Of a DNA stretch of 64,000 nucleotides, positions 1-9,344 are shown in pieces; within the stretch, counting starts at the first letter, position 1; every line of letters starts with the position of its first letter. The notes beneath the pieces were generated by a model. That model was not told the DNA's origin and did not search any database. It saw nothing but the letters and a program-made list of their open reading frames with translations. The position numbers and the translations under genes are program-made. This DNA is from Paraburkholderia acidisoli (GTDB lineage: Bacteria; Pseudomonadota; Gammaproteobacteria; Burkholderiales; Burkholderiaceae): NCBI RefSeq assembly GCF_009789675.1, contig NZ_CP046914.1:186001-250000 (forward strand), in the 5' to 3' direction.

Positions 1-447
1 CACGCCGTGATAGCCGCGCTCGCGGCCGATCAGCTTGGTGCGCTGGCCTTCGCCGCGCGCGCGGTGGTAGGCCAGGGCGATCTTGAGCGCCGTATCGACC
101 GACTCCGAACCCGAGTTCGTGAAGAACACGCGATCGAGCCCTGCCGGCATCAGTTCGGCCACCTTGCTCGCTGCCTCGAATGCGAGCGGGTGGCCCATCT
201 GGAACGTGGGCGCGAAGTCGAGCGTGGCGGCCTGGCTGGCGATGGCGGCAACGATTTCGTCGCGCGCGTGACCCGCGTTCACGCACCAGAGGCCCGCGCA
301 GCCGTCGAGCACTTCGCGGCCGTCGGTCGTGCGGTAGTACATGCCCTTGGCCGATTCGAGCAGGCGCGGCGCGGCCTTGAACTGGCGGTTGGCCGTGAAG
401 GGCATCCAGAACGACGAGAGATCGTCGATGACGGGGCGCGAAGTCAT
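1..447 (-). CDS. Class III omega-amino acid:pyruvate-type aminotransferase (N-terminal part; rest outside window)
   Basis: PLP-dependent class III aminotransferase, most like the beta-alanine/omega-amino acid:pyruvate group. The 149 visible residues begin MTSRPVIDDLSSFWMPFT and contain DGCAGLWCVNAGH, a FTNSGSESVDTALK segment (phosphate-binding region) and ERGYHGV. The catalytic lysine lies beyond the window edge. The ATG at 445-447 is preceded by a GGAG-like stretch. The gene is divergent from the MocR regulator at 635, an arrangement typical of an aminotransferase controlled by its neighbour. Substrate is inferred from family resemblance only. Confidence 0.85.
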   Translation of the reverse strand, partial: MTSRPVIDDLSSFWMPFTANRQFKAAPRLLESAKGMYYRTTDGREVLDGCAGLWCVNAGHARDEIVAAIASQAATLDFAPTFQMGHPLAFEAASKVAELMPAGLDRVFFTNSGSESVDTALKIALAYHRARGEGQRTKLIGRERGYHGV

Positions 448-549
448 ACGGGGTTCTCCTCAAGTTGACGCAGTCGATGCGTGCCACTGTAGCCCGGCCA
501 CTTGAAGCGCCACATAGACAGTCTCTATACTGCGCTGATAACCGTGCTG

Positions 550-575
550 GACCAACCCCGTCAACTGTATTGGTC
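550..575. promoter_or_regulatory. Candidate MocR operator, inverted GACCAA/TTGGTC
   Basis: GACCAA at 550-555 and TTGGTC at 570-575 form perfect 6-bp inverted arms whose starts lie 20 bp apart, about two helical turns. They sit in the 187-bp region between the divergent aminotransferase and MocR genes. Placement suits an operator for the MocR protein. Binding is an inference. Confidence 0.35.
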
Positions 576-634
576 GCTAAAGGCTCGACCGTGCAATCGT
601 GCGGGTTTCCCCTGGCGCTTTACCAACTTTCACG

Positions 635-2038
635 ATGATCGAATTCCCGCTCGAACGCCGCCGCGGCGGCCCCGTAACGCTGGTCGAACAGCTTGTTCAG
701 GGCTTCACGCGCGCGATCGAGGCGCAGACCTTGCGCGCCGGCGCGCTTCTGCCTTCGGTGCGCCAACTCGCGCAAACGCACGCGCTTTCGACCTATACAG
801 TGACCGAGGCGTACAACCGGCTCGTCTCGACCGGCCTCGTGGTCGCGCGGCGCGGCTCGGGTTACCGTGTGGCGCCACGCAGCGAGACGGCGCGTGCGAG
901 CGTGACCGGCTGGCAGCCGCCCACGCTCACGGCCACGTGGCTGCTCTCCGACGTGTTCGCCGATCACTCGGTCCCAATCAAGGCCGGCTGCGGCTGGATG
1001 CCCGGCGAGTGGATCAACGAAAGCGGTCTCCATCATGCGTTACGCGCGATGAGCCGCGTGCCCGCCGTGCGGCTCGGCGATTACGGGCATCCCTACGGCT
1101 ATGCGCCGCTGCGCGAACGCATCGCAGTACAGCTCGACCGTCAGGGCTTGCCCGTGGAGGTCTCGAACGTCCTGCTCACCCAAGGCGCAACGCAGGCGCT
1201 CGACCTGATCGTGCGCACTTTATTGCGCCCCGGCGACGCCGTGCTGGTGGAGGATCCCGGCTACTGCAATTTATTGCAGATCTTGAAGCTGGCGGGTCTT
1301 GCCGTGCATGGCGTGCCGCGCACGCCAGCCGGTCTCGATATGGATGCACTCGAACGCCAGATTGCCGCGCACCAGCCCAAGGCGATGTTCGTCAACACCA
1401 CGCTGCAGAACCCCACGGGCGCGACTTATACGATGGCGAATGCGTTCCGGCTGCTGCAGATCGCCGAGCGCGAACGCATGTGGGTCGTCGAGGACGATGT
1501 GAGCCGCGAACTCGCGCCGCCCGGCGCGCCGTTGCTCGCGGCCATGGAAGGCTTGCAGCGCGTGCTGTACGTGGGTGGCTTTTCGAAAACGGTGACGCCT
1601 TCGCTGCGTTGCGGCTACGTCGTGGCCGAGCGCGACGTGCTGCGCGAACTCGCGCGGGCCAAGATGGCGGTGGGACTCACGTCGTCGGAAACGATCGAGC
1701 GCCTCGTCGACAAGGTCTTGCTCGAAGGGCGCCACGCCCGTCACGTTGAATTCGTGAACGAACGCCTGAAGGTTGCGCACGCAACGGTCGAGGAGCGGCT
1801 CGACGCGCTTGGTCTGGAGGTGTTTCACCGGCCTCGCGCGGGACTCTTCATCTGGGCGAAGCTGCCGGTCGAAGCCGGGCGGGCGGCCGCGATCGCCACG
1901 GCGGCGCTGAGCGACGGCATCTGGCTCGCACCGGGCTCGTATTTCCGCCCCGACGACGCGCCGAGCGCGTGGTTTCGCTTCAACGCGCCGTATTCTCTCG
2001 ACGACGCGCTCTGGCGATTCATCGAGCGCGTGCGCTAG
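635..2038 (+). CDS. MocR-family transcriptional regulator (GntR HTH plus aminotransferase-like domain)
   Basis: 467-residue regulator. Residues about 1-75 form a GntR winged helix ([19 protein letters not shown], then RGSGYRV). Residues about 110-460 are a fold-type I aminotransferase domain with the PLP lysine at about 318 in [16 protein letters not shown] and the upstream NPTGATYT and EDDVSREL segments. These proteins use PLP or an amino-compound adduct as effector. The ATG at 635 was chosen over an upstream in-frame start at 599 because the protein then begins at the family's usual N-terminus (MIEFPLERR). It probably controls the divergent aminotransferase. Its stop overlaps the convergent polB stop by 4 bases. 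Confidence 0.9.
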   Translation: MIEFPLERRRGGPVTLVEQLVQGFTRAIEAQTLRAGALLPSVRQLAQTHALSTYTVTEAYNRLVSTGLVVARRGSGYRVAPRSETARASVTGWQPPTLTATWLLSDVFADHSVPIKAGCGWMPGEWINESGLHHALRAMSRVPAVRLGDYGHPYGYAPLRERIAVQLDRQGLPVEVSNVLLTQGATQALDLIVRTLLRPGDAVLVEDPGYCNLLQILKLAGLAVHGVPRTPAGLDMDALERQIAAHQPKAMFVNTTLQNPTGATYTMANAFRLLQIAERERMWVVEDDVSRELAPPGAPLLAAMEGLQRVLYVGGFSKTVTPSLRCGYVVAERDVLRELARAKMAVGLTSSETIERLVDKVLLEGRHARHVEFVNERLKVAHATVEERLDALGLEVFHRPRAGLFIWAKLPVEAGRAAAIATAALSDGIWLAPGSYFRPDDAPSAWFRFNAPYSLDDALWRFIERVR

Positions 2039-4413
2039 AAAAGGCTTTGCTGGCCCGACATCAGCGTGTCGAAATCTTCGCGCAGGAAGGGCAGAATCGC
2101 GTCCGCGACCGGCTGCAACTGGCGGCTGACGTAGAACGCGTAATCGAGCGGCGAACTCAGCGTCTCCAGCGGCTCGGGGCCAGCCGTCGTCATCACATAG
2201 CTGATCCAGCCGCCGTTCTGATATTGCAGCGGACGGCCCTTCACGCGGTTGTATTCGTCGGCGACGCGAGCAGCGCGCACGTGCGGCGGCACGTTGCGCT
2301 CGTAGTCGGCGAGCGGGCGGCGCAAGCGCTTGCGATAAATCAGCTGCTCGTCCATGGCGCCGTTCAAAGTGCGCGCGACATAATCGCGAATGTAGTCGGC
2401 ATACGGTTCGCGCTTGAAAATGCGGCGGTACAGCTCGCGTTGAAACTGTTGCGCGAGCGGTGTCCAATCGGTGCGAACCGTTTCCAGCCCCTTGAACACG
2501 ACTTCTTCGCTGCCGTCCTTCGCAAGCGTGAGTCCCGCATAACGCTTCTTGCTGCCTTCTTCCGCGCCGCGCACCGTCGGCATCAAAAAGCGCGAATAGT
2601 GACGTTCGAACTGCAATTCGAGCGCGCTGTCGAGTCCGTATTCCTCGCGCAGATGATCCTTCCACCACGCATTCACATGCGCAACGAGTTGCTTGCCCGT
2701 TTGCGTCGCTTCGCTTTCTTCGTGCGGGCGCTTGAGCCAGACGAAGGTGGAGTCGGTGTCGCCGTAGATCACGTCGTAGCCTTGTGCCTCGATCAGCGCG
2801 CGGGTCCGGCGCATGATTTCGTGGCCTCGCATGGTGATGGACGAAGCCAGACGCGGATCGAAGAAACGGCAACCGGTCGAACCGAGCACGCCGTAGAAGG
2901 CGTTCATGATGATTTTGAGCGCCTGCGATAGCGGCGCGTTGTGCTGCCGTTTGGCCTCTTCGCGGCCTTCCCAGACTTGCTGCACGATCTCCGGCAAACA
3001 ATGCTTCTCGCGCGAGAAACGCGCGCCGAGAAAGCCGGGCACCGATGCCTCGTCGCCGGGCTGCGCCAGACCTTCGATCAGTCCCACGGGATCGATCAGG
3101 AAGGTGCGGATGATCGACGGATACAGACTCTTGTAATCGAGCACGAGCACCGAATCGTAGATGCCGGGCCGCGAGTCCATCACAAAACCGCCAGGACTGT
3201 TTTCGCCGACTACGTCGCCGAGATTGGGCGCGACATAGCCGAGCCGGTGCATCTTCGGCAGATAAAGATGCGTGAACGCCGCCACGGAACCGCCGCTGCG
3301 ATCGACGGGCAAGCCCGTGACCGAAGCGCGTTCGAGCAGGAACGACATCAGCTCCGTTTTCTCGAACACGCGCGTCACCAGTTCGCAGTCCTTGAGGTTG
3401 TAGCGTGCGAGCGCGGGTTTGTCTTCGTCGAAGCGGCGCTGGATCTCGTCCATGCGCTGGTACGGATTGTCGATCGACTTGCCTTCGCCGAGCAGCGTTT
3501 GCGACACGTATTCGAGGCTGAACGACGGGAAACTCCAGGTGGCGGAGCGCAGCGCCTCGATACCGTCGATGATGAGCCGGCCCGCGGCGCCCGCGAAAAA
3601 GTGATTCGCATGCACACCGTGTTCGCGCCACTCCATGACTTCGCCGCCGCGGCCGAGTTTGAGCGGCACGCCGGTTTGCTGCGAATGCGCATGCAGCACG
3701 CGCAAATCGAATTGCACGAGATTCCAGCCGATGATGGCGTCGGGGTCGTGCTTCGCCATCCACGCGTTGAGGCACTCGAGCAGGTGCGCGCGGCTCTCGC
3801 AGTATTCCAGATCGAAATCGACCTGACTGGCGTCGCCGTTCGCGGGCGCGAGCATATAGACCTGGCGCTGACCGCAGCCTTCGAGCGCGATCGAATACAA
3901 CTCCCCGCGCGCGCTCGTTTCGATGTCGAGCGAAACGAGTTTGAGGCGAGGGCGGTAACCGTTCGCGGGTTTCATCTCGCCGTCGAGCAGCCGATTGCTC
4001 GCGTCGGGCGTGCCACGAAACATCACCGGTGCAGTGATGAAGCGCTCCATCATGTAGCGGTCGGGCGGTTGCACGTCGGCTTCGTACACGTCGATGCCGG
4101 CCTTCGCGAGGCGTTTGGCCTGCCCGCTCAACACACGATATTGCGGCGAATAGAGACCGAGCACGGGGCGCTGCTGAAAGTCGCGCAAGGCGAGCGGGCG
4201 CAACTCGATGCGCGCGTCCTGCTTCAGCGAGGTACGGAGTTCGTGGCGCAACGCCGTTTCGTGCCCGGCGGGCACGAACGCGACTGAGACGGGCGGGCGC
4301 AGACGCAACTGCCGCGGACCGTTCTCCGTCGCGAGCCAGAAGTCGACTTCCGTGTGTTCGCCCGTATCGCGCCAATGGCGGGTGAGAATAAAACCCGCTT
4401 CAAACTCAGACAA
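2035..4413 (-). CDS. polB: DNA polymerase II (family B)
   Basis: 792 residues, close to the E. coli Pol II length (783). The N-terminus [19 protein letters not shown] matches Pol II. Exonuclease motifs are intact: Exo I SLDIET (from residue 161), Exo [12 protein letters not shown], Exo [12 protein letters not shown]. Polymerase motifs are intact: A in [14 protein letters not shown] in [15 protein letters not shown] in YGDTDSTF. The enzyme performs replication restart and translesion synthesis during DNA damage. The start is a TTG at 4411-4413 with GGAG about 7 bases upstream, and the conserved N-terminus begins there. It is convergent with the MocR gene. No obvious LexA box was seen upstream. 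Confidence 0.97.
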   Translation of the reverse strand: MSEFEAGFILTRHWRDTGEHTEVDFWLATENGPRQLRLRPPVSVAFVPAGHETALRHELRTSLKQDARIELRPLALRDFQQRPVLGLYSPQYRVLSGQAKRLAKAGIDVYEADVQPPDRYMMERFITAPVMFRGTPDASNRLLDGEMKPANGYRPRLKLVSLDIETSARGELYSIALEGCGQRQVYMLAPANGDASQVDFDLEYCESRAHLLECLNAWMAKHDPDAIIGWNLVQFDLRVLHAHSQQTGVPLKLGRGGEVMEWREHGVHANHFFAGAAGRLIIDGIEALRSATWSFPSFSLEYVSQTLLGEGKSIDNPYQRMDEIQRRFDEDKPALARYNLKDCELVTRVFEKTELMSFLLERASVTGLPVDRSGGSVAAFTHLYLPKMHRLGYVAPNLGDVVGENSPGGFVMDSRPGIYDSVLVLDYKSLYPSIIRTFLIDPVGLIEGLAQPGDEASVPGFLGARFSREKHCLPEIVQQVWEGREEAKRQHNAPLSQALKIIMNAFYGVLGSTGCRFFDPRLASSITMRGHEIMRRTRALIEAQGYDVIYGDTDSTFVWLKRPHEESEATQTGKQLVAHVNAWWKDHLREEYGLDSALELQFERHYSRFLMPTVRGAEEGSKKRYAGLTLAKDGSEEVVFKGLETVRTDWTPLAQQFQRELYRRIFKREPYADYIRDYVARTLNGAMDEQLIYRKRLRRPLADYERNVPPHVRAARVADEYNRVKGRPLQYQNGGWISYVMTTAGPEPLETLSSPLDYAFYVSRQLQPVADAILPFLREDFDTLMSGQQSLF

Positions 4414-4501
4414 AATATGACTCCGCCGCCGCTATTTCCCGCTTGCGATTGTAGCGGTTGAAACGCGCGCGGCGGCGGGCGGATAAGCCGGTTTAATCGG
4501 C

Positions 4502-5119
4502 TCAATGTTGCAGCAGATGCGCCACGAGCGGATACATCGAGACGACGAGCGAGAGCGCCATCGCCACGTTGAACGCGCGCAGGCGGCGCGAATTCGACAG
4601 AAAACGCCGCATGCCGGTGCCGAACGCGGCCCAGACGCAGATGCACGGCAACCCGACCACGAAGAACAGCACGGCCATCATGAGCGTATTCGCGCCGAAT
4701 TCGGCGGTGAGGCGGATCGTGGTGGCGGCGGTGAGCACCATCATCCACGCTTTCGGGTTGATCCACTGAAACGCAATGGCTTCATGAAAGCGCATGGGCC
4801 GATGTTCGCCGCTCTTGACCTTGAGGTCGCCCGACGTGCCGATTTTCCACGCGAGGTAGAGCAGATACGCGACGCTCGCCGCTTCGAGCGCGATATAGAG
4901 CGACGGTACGCGACGGAACAGTTCACCGAGCCCGAAGCCCACCGAGAGCATGAGGACGACGACGCCCGCGCTGATGCCGAGCACGTGCGGCACCGTGCGG
5001 CGAAATCCGAAGTTGACGCCCGACGCGAGCAGCATGGTGTTATTGGGGCCGGGCGTGATCGACGTCACCACGACGAAGAGCATGCCGGCGGGCAGCGCGC
5101 TGAGCAGGTCAGGCAGCAT
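4502..5119 (-). CDS. LysE/RhtB-family amino acid exporter
   Basis: 205-residue polytopic membrane protein. The N-terminal TSITPGPNNTMLLASGVNFGFRRT is the hallmark of the LysE/RhtB family, followed by about five more hydrophobic segments. Members export basic or hydrophobic amino acids or homoserine lactones. The start ATG follows a GGAG. It is divergent from the MscS gene. The exported substrate cannot be told from sequence. Confidence 0.92.
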   Translation of the reverse strand: MLPDLLSALPAGMLFVVVTSITPGPNNTMLLASGVNFGFRRTVPHVLGISAGVVVLMLSVGFGLGELFRRVPSLYIALEAASVAYLLYLAWKIGTSGDLKVKSGEHRPMRFHEAIAFQWINPKAWMMVLTAATTIRLTAEFGANTLMMAVLFFVVGLPCICVWAAFGTGMRRFLSNSRRLRAFNVAMALSLVVSMYPLVAHLLQH

Positions 5120-5184
5120 GACGGAACTCCGGAAGAAAAGTGCAGTTTCAGTGGAAAGTCAGTGTAACGACAGTTCACGATACA

Positions 5185-5194
5185 GTACCGGTAC
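5185..5194. promoter_or_regulatory. Palindrome GTACCGGTAC upstream of the LysE-type gene
   Basis: A perfect 10-bp palindrome about 65 bp upstream of the exporter start, in the divergent region to MscS. Such short palindromes upstream of exporters are often regulator sites. The evidence is position and symmetry only. Confidence 0.3.
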
Positions 5195-5317
5195 ACTTAG
5201 CGAAACGCAGGGCGGTACGGATCAGGGTCGAAGGTAGATGCAGCCCCATTTTTATCTTGCGGGCATACGGACTGCTAACCCGAAGAATTGGCCACTCCAT
5301 TAGCGATCGACTCGACC

Positions 5318-6229
5318 ATGGACGCTTTCTTCAACCGCCTTTTCCATCTGCAACCCTCGCTGCTCGCGACGGCCACGCACGACGTCATGCATCTGATCGT
5401 CGCCGTGCTGGTCATCGTGGTCGGCTGGTGGATTTCCAACCGTATGGCGCAGTTGTTCGCGAGCATGCTGTTGCGCTCGCACGCGGATCCGACGCTCGCG
5501 CCGATGCTCGCGGGCATAGCCGCATGGGCCGTGCGTGCGATCGCGATCGTCGCCGCCCTCAGCGAAGTGGGCATTGCCACGGCGAGCGTGCTGGCGGCAC
5601 TGGGGGCTGCCGGTCTCGCCATTGGTCTCGCGCTTCAGGGCACCCTGCAAAATATTGCCGCCGGCATTATGTTGCTGATGCTGCGGCCGTTCCGCGCCGG
5701 TGATGTGATCGAGGGGAGCGGCGCCGCCGCCGGTATCGTGCGCGAAGTGGGGCTGTTCACCACGCATATCGAGCGCAGCGACGGCAATGCGGTGTTCGTG
5801 CCGAACAGCCAGATCTGGAGCAATCCGGTCATCAACTACAGCAGCGGCGGCACGCAGCGTGTCGACGTGACGATCGATCTGGCGCGGCGCGAGCAGGTCG
5901 ATGCCGCCATCGCGCAATTGAAGAAGCTCGTCGCGGACGAACCACGCGTGCTGGCCGGCAACACGCTCGCGCCGAGCGTCGTTGTCGACAGCTACCTGCC
6001 GGACGGCGGCGTGCGCCTGCGTCTGAGCGTGTGGGTGCGCGAACCGGACGCGCAGCCTGCCGTCGACGACCTGCACGATCATGCACACGACGCACTCGCG
6101 GCCGCCGACATCGCAGTGACGGGCGAAACGGCGGCAAGCGCGGGCGCCCGAGATGCACAAACCCGCGCAAGCGGCGGCAATCAGGCAGAAGACCGGCACG
6201 AATCGGAAGCCGAACTGACGCGGTCGTGA
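5318..6229 (+). CDS. MscS-family mechanosensitive channel
   Basis: Small-conductance mechanosensitive channel of about 303 residues. Three N-terminal membrane segments are followed by the pore helix GAAGLAIGLALQGTLQNIAAGIMLL and a beta domain (GDVIEGSGAAAGIVREVGLFTT, then VPNSQIWSNPVINYS). The last 40 residues are low-complexity Ala/Gly/Glu-rich. The role is release of solutes on hypo-osmotic shock at the inner membrane. An in-frame TTG at 5288 could add 10 residues; the ATG at 5318 was preferred. Confidence 0.92.
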   Translation: MDAFFNRLFHLQPSLLATATHDVMHLIVAVLVIVVGWWISNRMAQLFASMLLRSHADPTLAPMLAGIAAWAVRAIAIVAALSEVGIATASVLAALGAAGLAIGLALQGTLQNIAAGIMLLMLRPFRAGDVIEGSGAAAGIVREVGLFTTHIERSDGNAVFVPNSQIWSNPVINYSSGGTQRVDVTIDLARREQVDAAIAQLKKLVADEPRVLAGNTLAPSVVVDSYLPDGGVRLRLSVWVREPDAQPAVDDLHDHAHDALAAADIAVTGETAASAGARDAQTRASGGNQAEDRHESEAELTRS

Positions 6230-6442
6230 TGCATGCGATACGCGCTCGCGTCGAGCACGCTTTGCGCGCATGTGCTTTCGTTCTTACCGGCCTCGCCGTC
6301 GTATCGACACGGCAAGTTACCGAAACGGCAGCGATTTCAGCGGCCGTTTTAGCTGGTATGGCTGTTGCTCAGGTTTTCCGTGAACGCGACTCGGGTTGTC
6401 GCCAATAACGGCCGCGCACGCGGCCCAACAAGGAGCACGAGC

Positions 6443-6700
6443 ATGGAAACGACGAAAGTGGAAGGCATGGCGCGGGAAGCGGCGGGCGAAGCACAGAGCC
6501 TCGCAGGCGACGTGCTCGGCGACGCGGGCATGCAGCTCTCGGGCAAGGCCAAGGCATTGTGCGGCCGCTCTCAGGAATTGATGGCCGACGCCGCCGTGGT
6601 GGCCCGCGACGCCATGAGCGACAAGCCGCTCGTGGTGCTGGGCGCCGCCATCGGCATCGGTTTCGCACTGGGCGCGTTGTGGGCCAATAACCGCGAATAA
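6443..6700 (+). CDS. DUF883 (ElaB/YqjD-like) membrane-anchored protein
   Basis: 85 residues: an amphipathic alpha-helical N-terminus and a C-terminal membrane anchor KPLVVLGAAIGIGFALGALW ending NNRE. This is the plan of ElaB/YqjD inner-membrane, ribosome-associated proteins. The ATG at 6443 has an AAGGAG ribosome site 8 bases upstream. It is first in a three-gene run with the YqjE-like and YqjK-like genes, the same order as E. coli yqjD-yqjE-yqjK. Confidence 0.85.
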   Translation: METTKVEGMAREAAGEAQSLAGDVLGDAGMQLSGKAKALCGRSQELMADAAVVARDAMSDKPLVVLGAAIGIGFALGALWANNRE

Positions 6701-6813
6701 TCGCGAATCAAGGCGATGCCACGCCTGCGAGGTCGACGCGCTGACTCGACGAGAATGCGCGAGAACCCGCACCGCGTGCATTGCCCGCTAGCGCCCTGCG
6801 CAGGAGGATGGCC

Positions 6814-7188
6814 ATGTCGGTTCATTCGAAGCTCGACCGCTGGCGCAATGTGTCGCGGTTCCTCACGGCCCGTCTGTCCGACTATGGCCAGCTATTCTCG
6901 ATCGAAGTCGCCGAAACACGCGCGCGCGTCATGCGCGAACTCCTCGCGCTGGTCGCGCTCGCCGTGGGCGGTATGTTCACGCTGTCCTTCCTCTGCGTCG
7001 CCTTGATCGCGACCGCGTGGGGCACGCCGTATTTTCTCGCCGTAGTGTGGGGCGTCGCGGCCGCATGGTTCCTCATGTCGATCGTGGCGCTAATGGTGGT
7101 TCGCTCGCAACGTCCAGCTCAATCGTTCGGATTGCTAAAAGACGAAATGCGCGCCGATCTGGAAACGATCAAGGAGGCACTCAAATGA
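6814..7188 (+). CDS. YqjE-like / phage-holin-superfamily membrane protein
   Basis: 124 residues. An N-terminal helix (SKLDRWRNVSRFLTARLSDY) is followed by two hydrophobic hairpin segments (about 45-100) and a charged tail. This is the YqjE/holin-3_6 pattern. The start was placed at the ATG at 6814 because AGGAGG lies at 6802-6807, 6 bases away; the ATG at 6808 is too close. Its stop overlaps the next start (ATGA), which indicates translational coupling. Function is unknown; no lysis genes are nearby. Confidence 0.8.
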   Translation: MSVHSKLDRWRNVSRFLTARLSDYGQLFSIEVAETRARVMRELLALVALAVGGMFTLSFLCVALIATAWGTPYFLAVVWGVAAAWFLMSIVALMVVRSQRPAQSFGLLKDEMRADLETIKEALK

Positions 7189-7514
7189 ATCCTCGCGCCA
7201 GACTTCGCCGGCAGCGCGAAGCCGCCATGCTGATGCGCATGGAGGTGACGCGCGTGCAATTGCTCGCGGCCAATGTCGGTTCGCGCCTCAACGACCAGGC
7301 GGCGAAGACGCCCGGCAGCTCGCTCACGCTGCCGAATATCGGCCGGGCGTTGTTTGCCGCGCCGAATGTCACGCTGCTCGGCTCGGTGGTGCTCGGCTCG
7401 CTGCTGGTGGGCCCGAAACGCATCGTGCCGCTGGTGCTGCGCTCGGGCTTGCCTGGACTCATTGCGCGCCGCGCTCGCGTGGCCAGTTCGCGCAGCACAT
7501 TGCGCGCGCCCTGA
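7185..7514 (+). CDS. YqjK-like protein
   Basis: 109 residues with an Arg-rich N-terminus (MNPRARLRRQREAAMLMRME), a middle amphipathic region and a hydrophobic stretch ATLLGSVVLGSLL-like near residues 60-75. The AAGGAGG ribosome site lies inside the end of the YqjE-like gene and the ATG overlaps its stop. Function is unknown. Assignment rests on gene order and size more than on motifs. Confidence 0.7.
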   Translation: MNPRARLRRQREAAMLMRMEVTRVQLLAANVGSRLNDQAAKTPGSSLTLPNIGRALFAAPNVTLLGSVVLGSLLVGPKRIVPLVLRSGLPGLIARRARVASSRSTLRAP

Positions 7515-7525
7515 GCTGCGCATCG

Positions 7526-8161
7526 CTACGCGCGATCGGAACGCTTGAGATAGAAGCGCCGGTACAGGATCGTCCATCCCGCAAGGGCACCGTAGGTCGC
7601 GTAGCGCAACAACAGCGACAGCCGTTCGGCGGCCTCGCCGCTCATCTGCAGCGAGATCCAGAGCCGCATCAGGTTTTCGGCGACGAGACCGACACCCCAT
7701 ACGGCGGTCATGAGGCGGATCGATCTCGCGAGGCCGGGACGCGAGGTCCACATTGCATCGAAATCGATCTCCCGGCCTTGCTTTTCGCGGGCGAGCGTGG
7801 ATCTCGCGAGCCAGAAGACCAGCGGCTTTTCCAAGGGTAACGACAAGAGAAATAACGCGCCGATCGCGCCGCTCACGGCCGGTTCGCGGGCCTCGTGCCA
7901 CTGTCTTCCCACGCCTGAAACGAGCACAATGAGCGACAGTGCGATACCCGCCAGCACGAGTGCACTGAGCGCGTCGAAATGGCCAAAGCGCGCGAGATCG
8001 ACCGCCATCCACGCGAGCAGCGGCAACGCCGAGGCGACCAACGCACCCGTCACGCCGAAGTGCGGCAGGGCGAGACGATACGCCAGCGCGGGGAGCGCGA
8101 CGTTCACGACGATTGCGAACACCCAGCGCAGGGAAGGAATCATCGGCGCGATCTCCGGCAC
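7526..8161 (-). CDS. VC0807-like integral membrane protein
   Basis: 211 residues with about six hydrophobic segments. The opening MIPSLRWVFAIVVNVALPAL with PHFGVTGALVASALPLLAW is the pattern of VC0807-family membrane proteins. Biochemical role is not established. It is convergent with the YqjK-like gene (11-bp gap) and divergent from the HPPD-like gene. Confidence 0.7.
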   Translation of the reverse strand: MPEIAPMIPSLRWVFAIVVNVALPALAYRLALPHFGVTGALVASALPLLAWMAVDLARFGHFDALSALVLAGIALSLIVLVSGVGRQWHEAREPAVSGAIGALFLLSLPLEKPLVFWLARSTLAREKQGREIDFDAMWTSRPGLARSIRLMTAVWGVGLVAENLMRLWISLQMSGEAAERLSLLLRYATYGALAGWTILYRRFYLKRSDRA

Positions 8162-8231
8162 TTCGTCAAAAGTGTACGAACTGGTTAAAATTGACGTGCT
8201 TCGTCATACCCTTGCGTCAGGAGTCTTCTGC

Positions 8232-9338
8232 ATGTCCAGCCCGTCCCACTTTTCGCCGCAAACGGACAATCCGCTCGGCATGGCCGGACTCGAATTCGTC
8301 GAGTTCGCCGCGCCCACGCCCGCCGACCTCGGCCGCCGCTTCGAGCAGCTCGGCTTCAAGCCCATCGCGCGCCATATCAGCAAGGACGTGGTGCTTTATC
8401 GGCAGGGACAGATGAATTTCCTGCTCAATGCCGAACCCGATTCGTTCGCCGCCCGCTACGCCCAGGAATACGGTATGGGCGTTTGCGCGATTGGCGTGCG
8501 CGTGGCCAACGCGCGCCGCGCTTTCGAGCACGCCATTTCGCTCGGCGCCTGGGCCTTCGAAGGCGAACGCACCGGCGCCGCCGAACTCACCATTCCGTCC
8601 ATTCAGGGCATTGGCGACTCGCACCTGTATTTCGTCGATCGCTGGCGCGGCCGCAACGGCCAGCGCGGCGGCGTGGGCGATATTTCGATCTTCGACATCG
8701 ACTTCCGGCCGCTCGACATCGCCACCGCGCATACCGACCTCGATCACGGCGGTACCGGCTTGCGCCGCGTCGATCATCTCACGCAGACCGTGGGCGCGGG
8801 CCGGATCGGCGAATGGCTCGATTTTTATCGTGATCTGCTGCATTTTCGCGAAATTCACGAGATCAATGCGAACTGGCATGTGTCCGAGGAATCGCGTGTG
8901 ATGGTGTCGCCGGACGGCGATCTGCGCATTCCGGTGTACGAGGAGGGTACGCGGCGCACGCAGCTCATGCACGATTATCTGCCCGAGCATCCGGGCGAAG
9001 GCGTGCAGCACATCGCGCTCGCCACCGACGACATTCTCGCGTGCGTCGACGCACTTCGCGTCAACGGCGTCGAGTTCGTCGAGCCGCCGCCCGCGTACTA
9101 CGAGGGCGTGGATGCGCGCCTGCCCGGCCACGGCACGGACCTCGCGGCCTTGCGCGCGCGCCATGTGCTGGTCGACGGCGAAACGAGCCCGGACGGCCCG
9201 CCACGCCTCTTTTTTCAGACCTTCGTGAAACGCCGGCCCGGCGAGATTTTCTTCGAGATCGTGCAGCGCAGCGGCCACGCGGGCTTCGGCGAAGGCAATC
9301 TCGATGCGCTCGCCAGCGCGCGCGGCCGGCCGGACTAA
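8232..9338 (+). CDS. 4-hydroxyphenylpyruvate dioxygenase-like protein, altered substrate motif
   Basis: 368 residues of two vicinal-oxygen-chelate domains. The iron ligands are present: His in RRVDHLTQTV, His in GEGVQHIALATDD and Glu in PGEIFFEIVQR. Length and C-terminus (GFGEGNLDAL) match HPPD. The motif that is usually P-L-N-E here reads PVYEEG, so the substrate-contacting Asn is replaced by Tyr. No homogentisate or phenylalanine genes are adjacent. The ATG at 8232 gives the normal HPPD N-terminus (NPLGMAGLEFVEFA). It may act on 4-hydroxyphenylpyruvate or on a related alpha-keto acid. Confidence 0.85.
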   Translation: MSSPSHFSPQTDNPLGMAGLEFVEFAAPTPADLGRRFEQLGFKPIARHISKDVVLYRQGQMNFLLNAEPDSFAARYAQEYGMGVCAIGVRVANARRAFEHAISLGAWAFEGERTGAAELTIPSIQGIGDSHLYFVDRWRGRNGQRGGVGDISIFDIDFRPLDIATAHTDLDHGGTGLRRVDHLTQTVGAGRIGEWLDFYRDLLHFREIHEINANWHVSEESRVMVSPDGDLRIPVYEEGTRRTQLMHDYLPEHPGEGVQHIALATDDILACVDALRVNGVEFVEPPPAYYEGVDARLPGHGTDLAALRARHVLVDGETSPDGPPRLFFQTFVKRRPGEIFFEIVQRSGHAGFGEGNLDALASARGRPD

Positions 9339-9344
9339 GCGCCG

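Noticed and set aside
1271..4375. A very long open frame on the minus strand overlapping MocR and polB
   Set aside because: Its translation is Arg/Ala-rich low-complexity without family motifs. The polB and MocR frames carry clear catalytic motifs, so this is a high-GC shadow.
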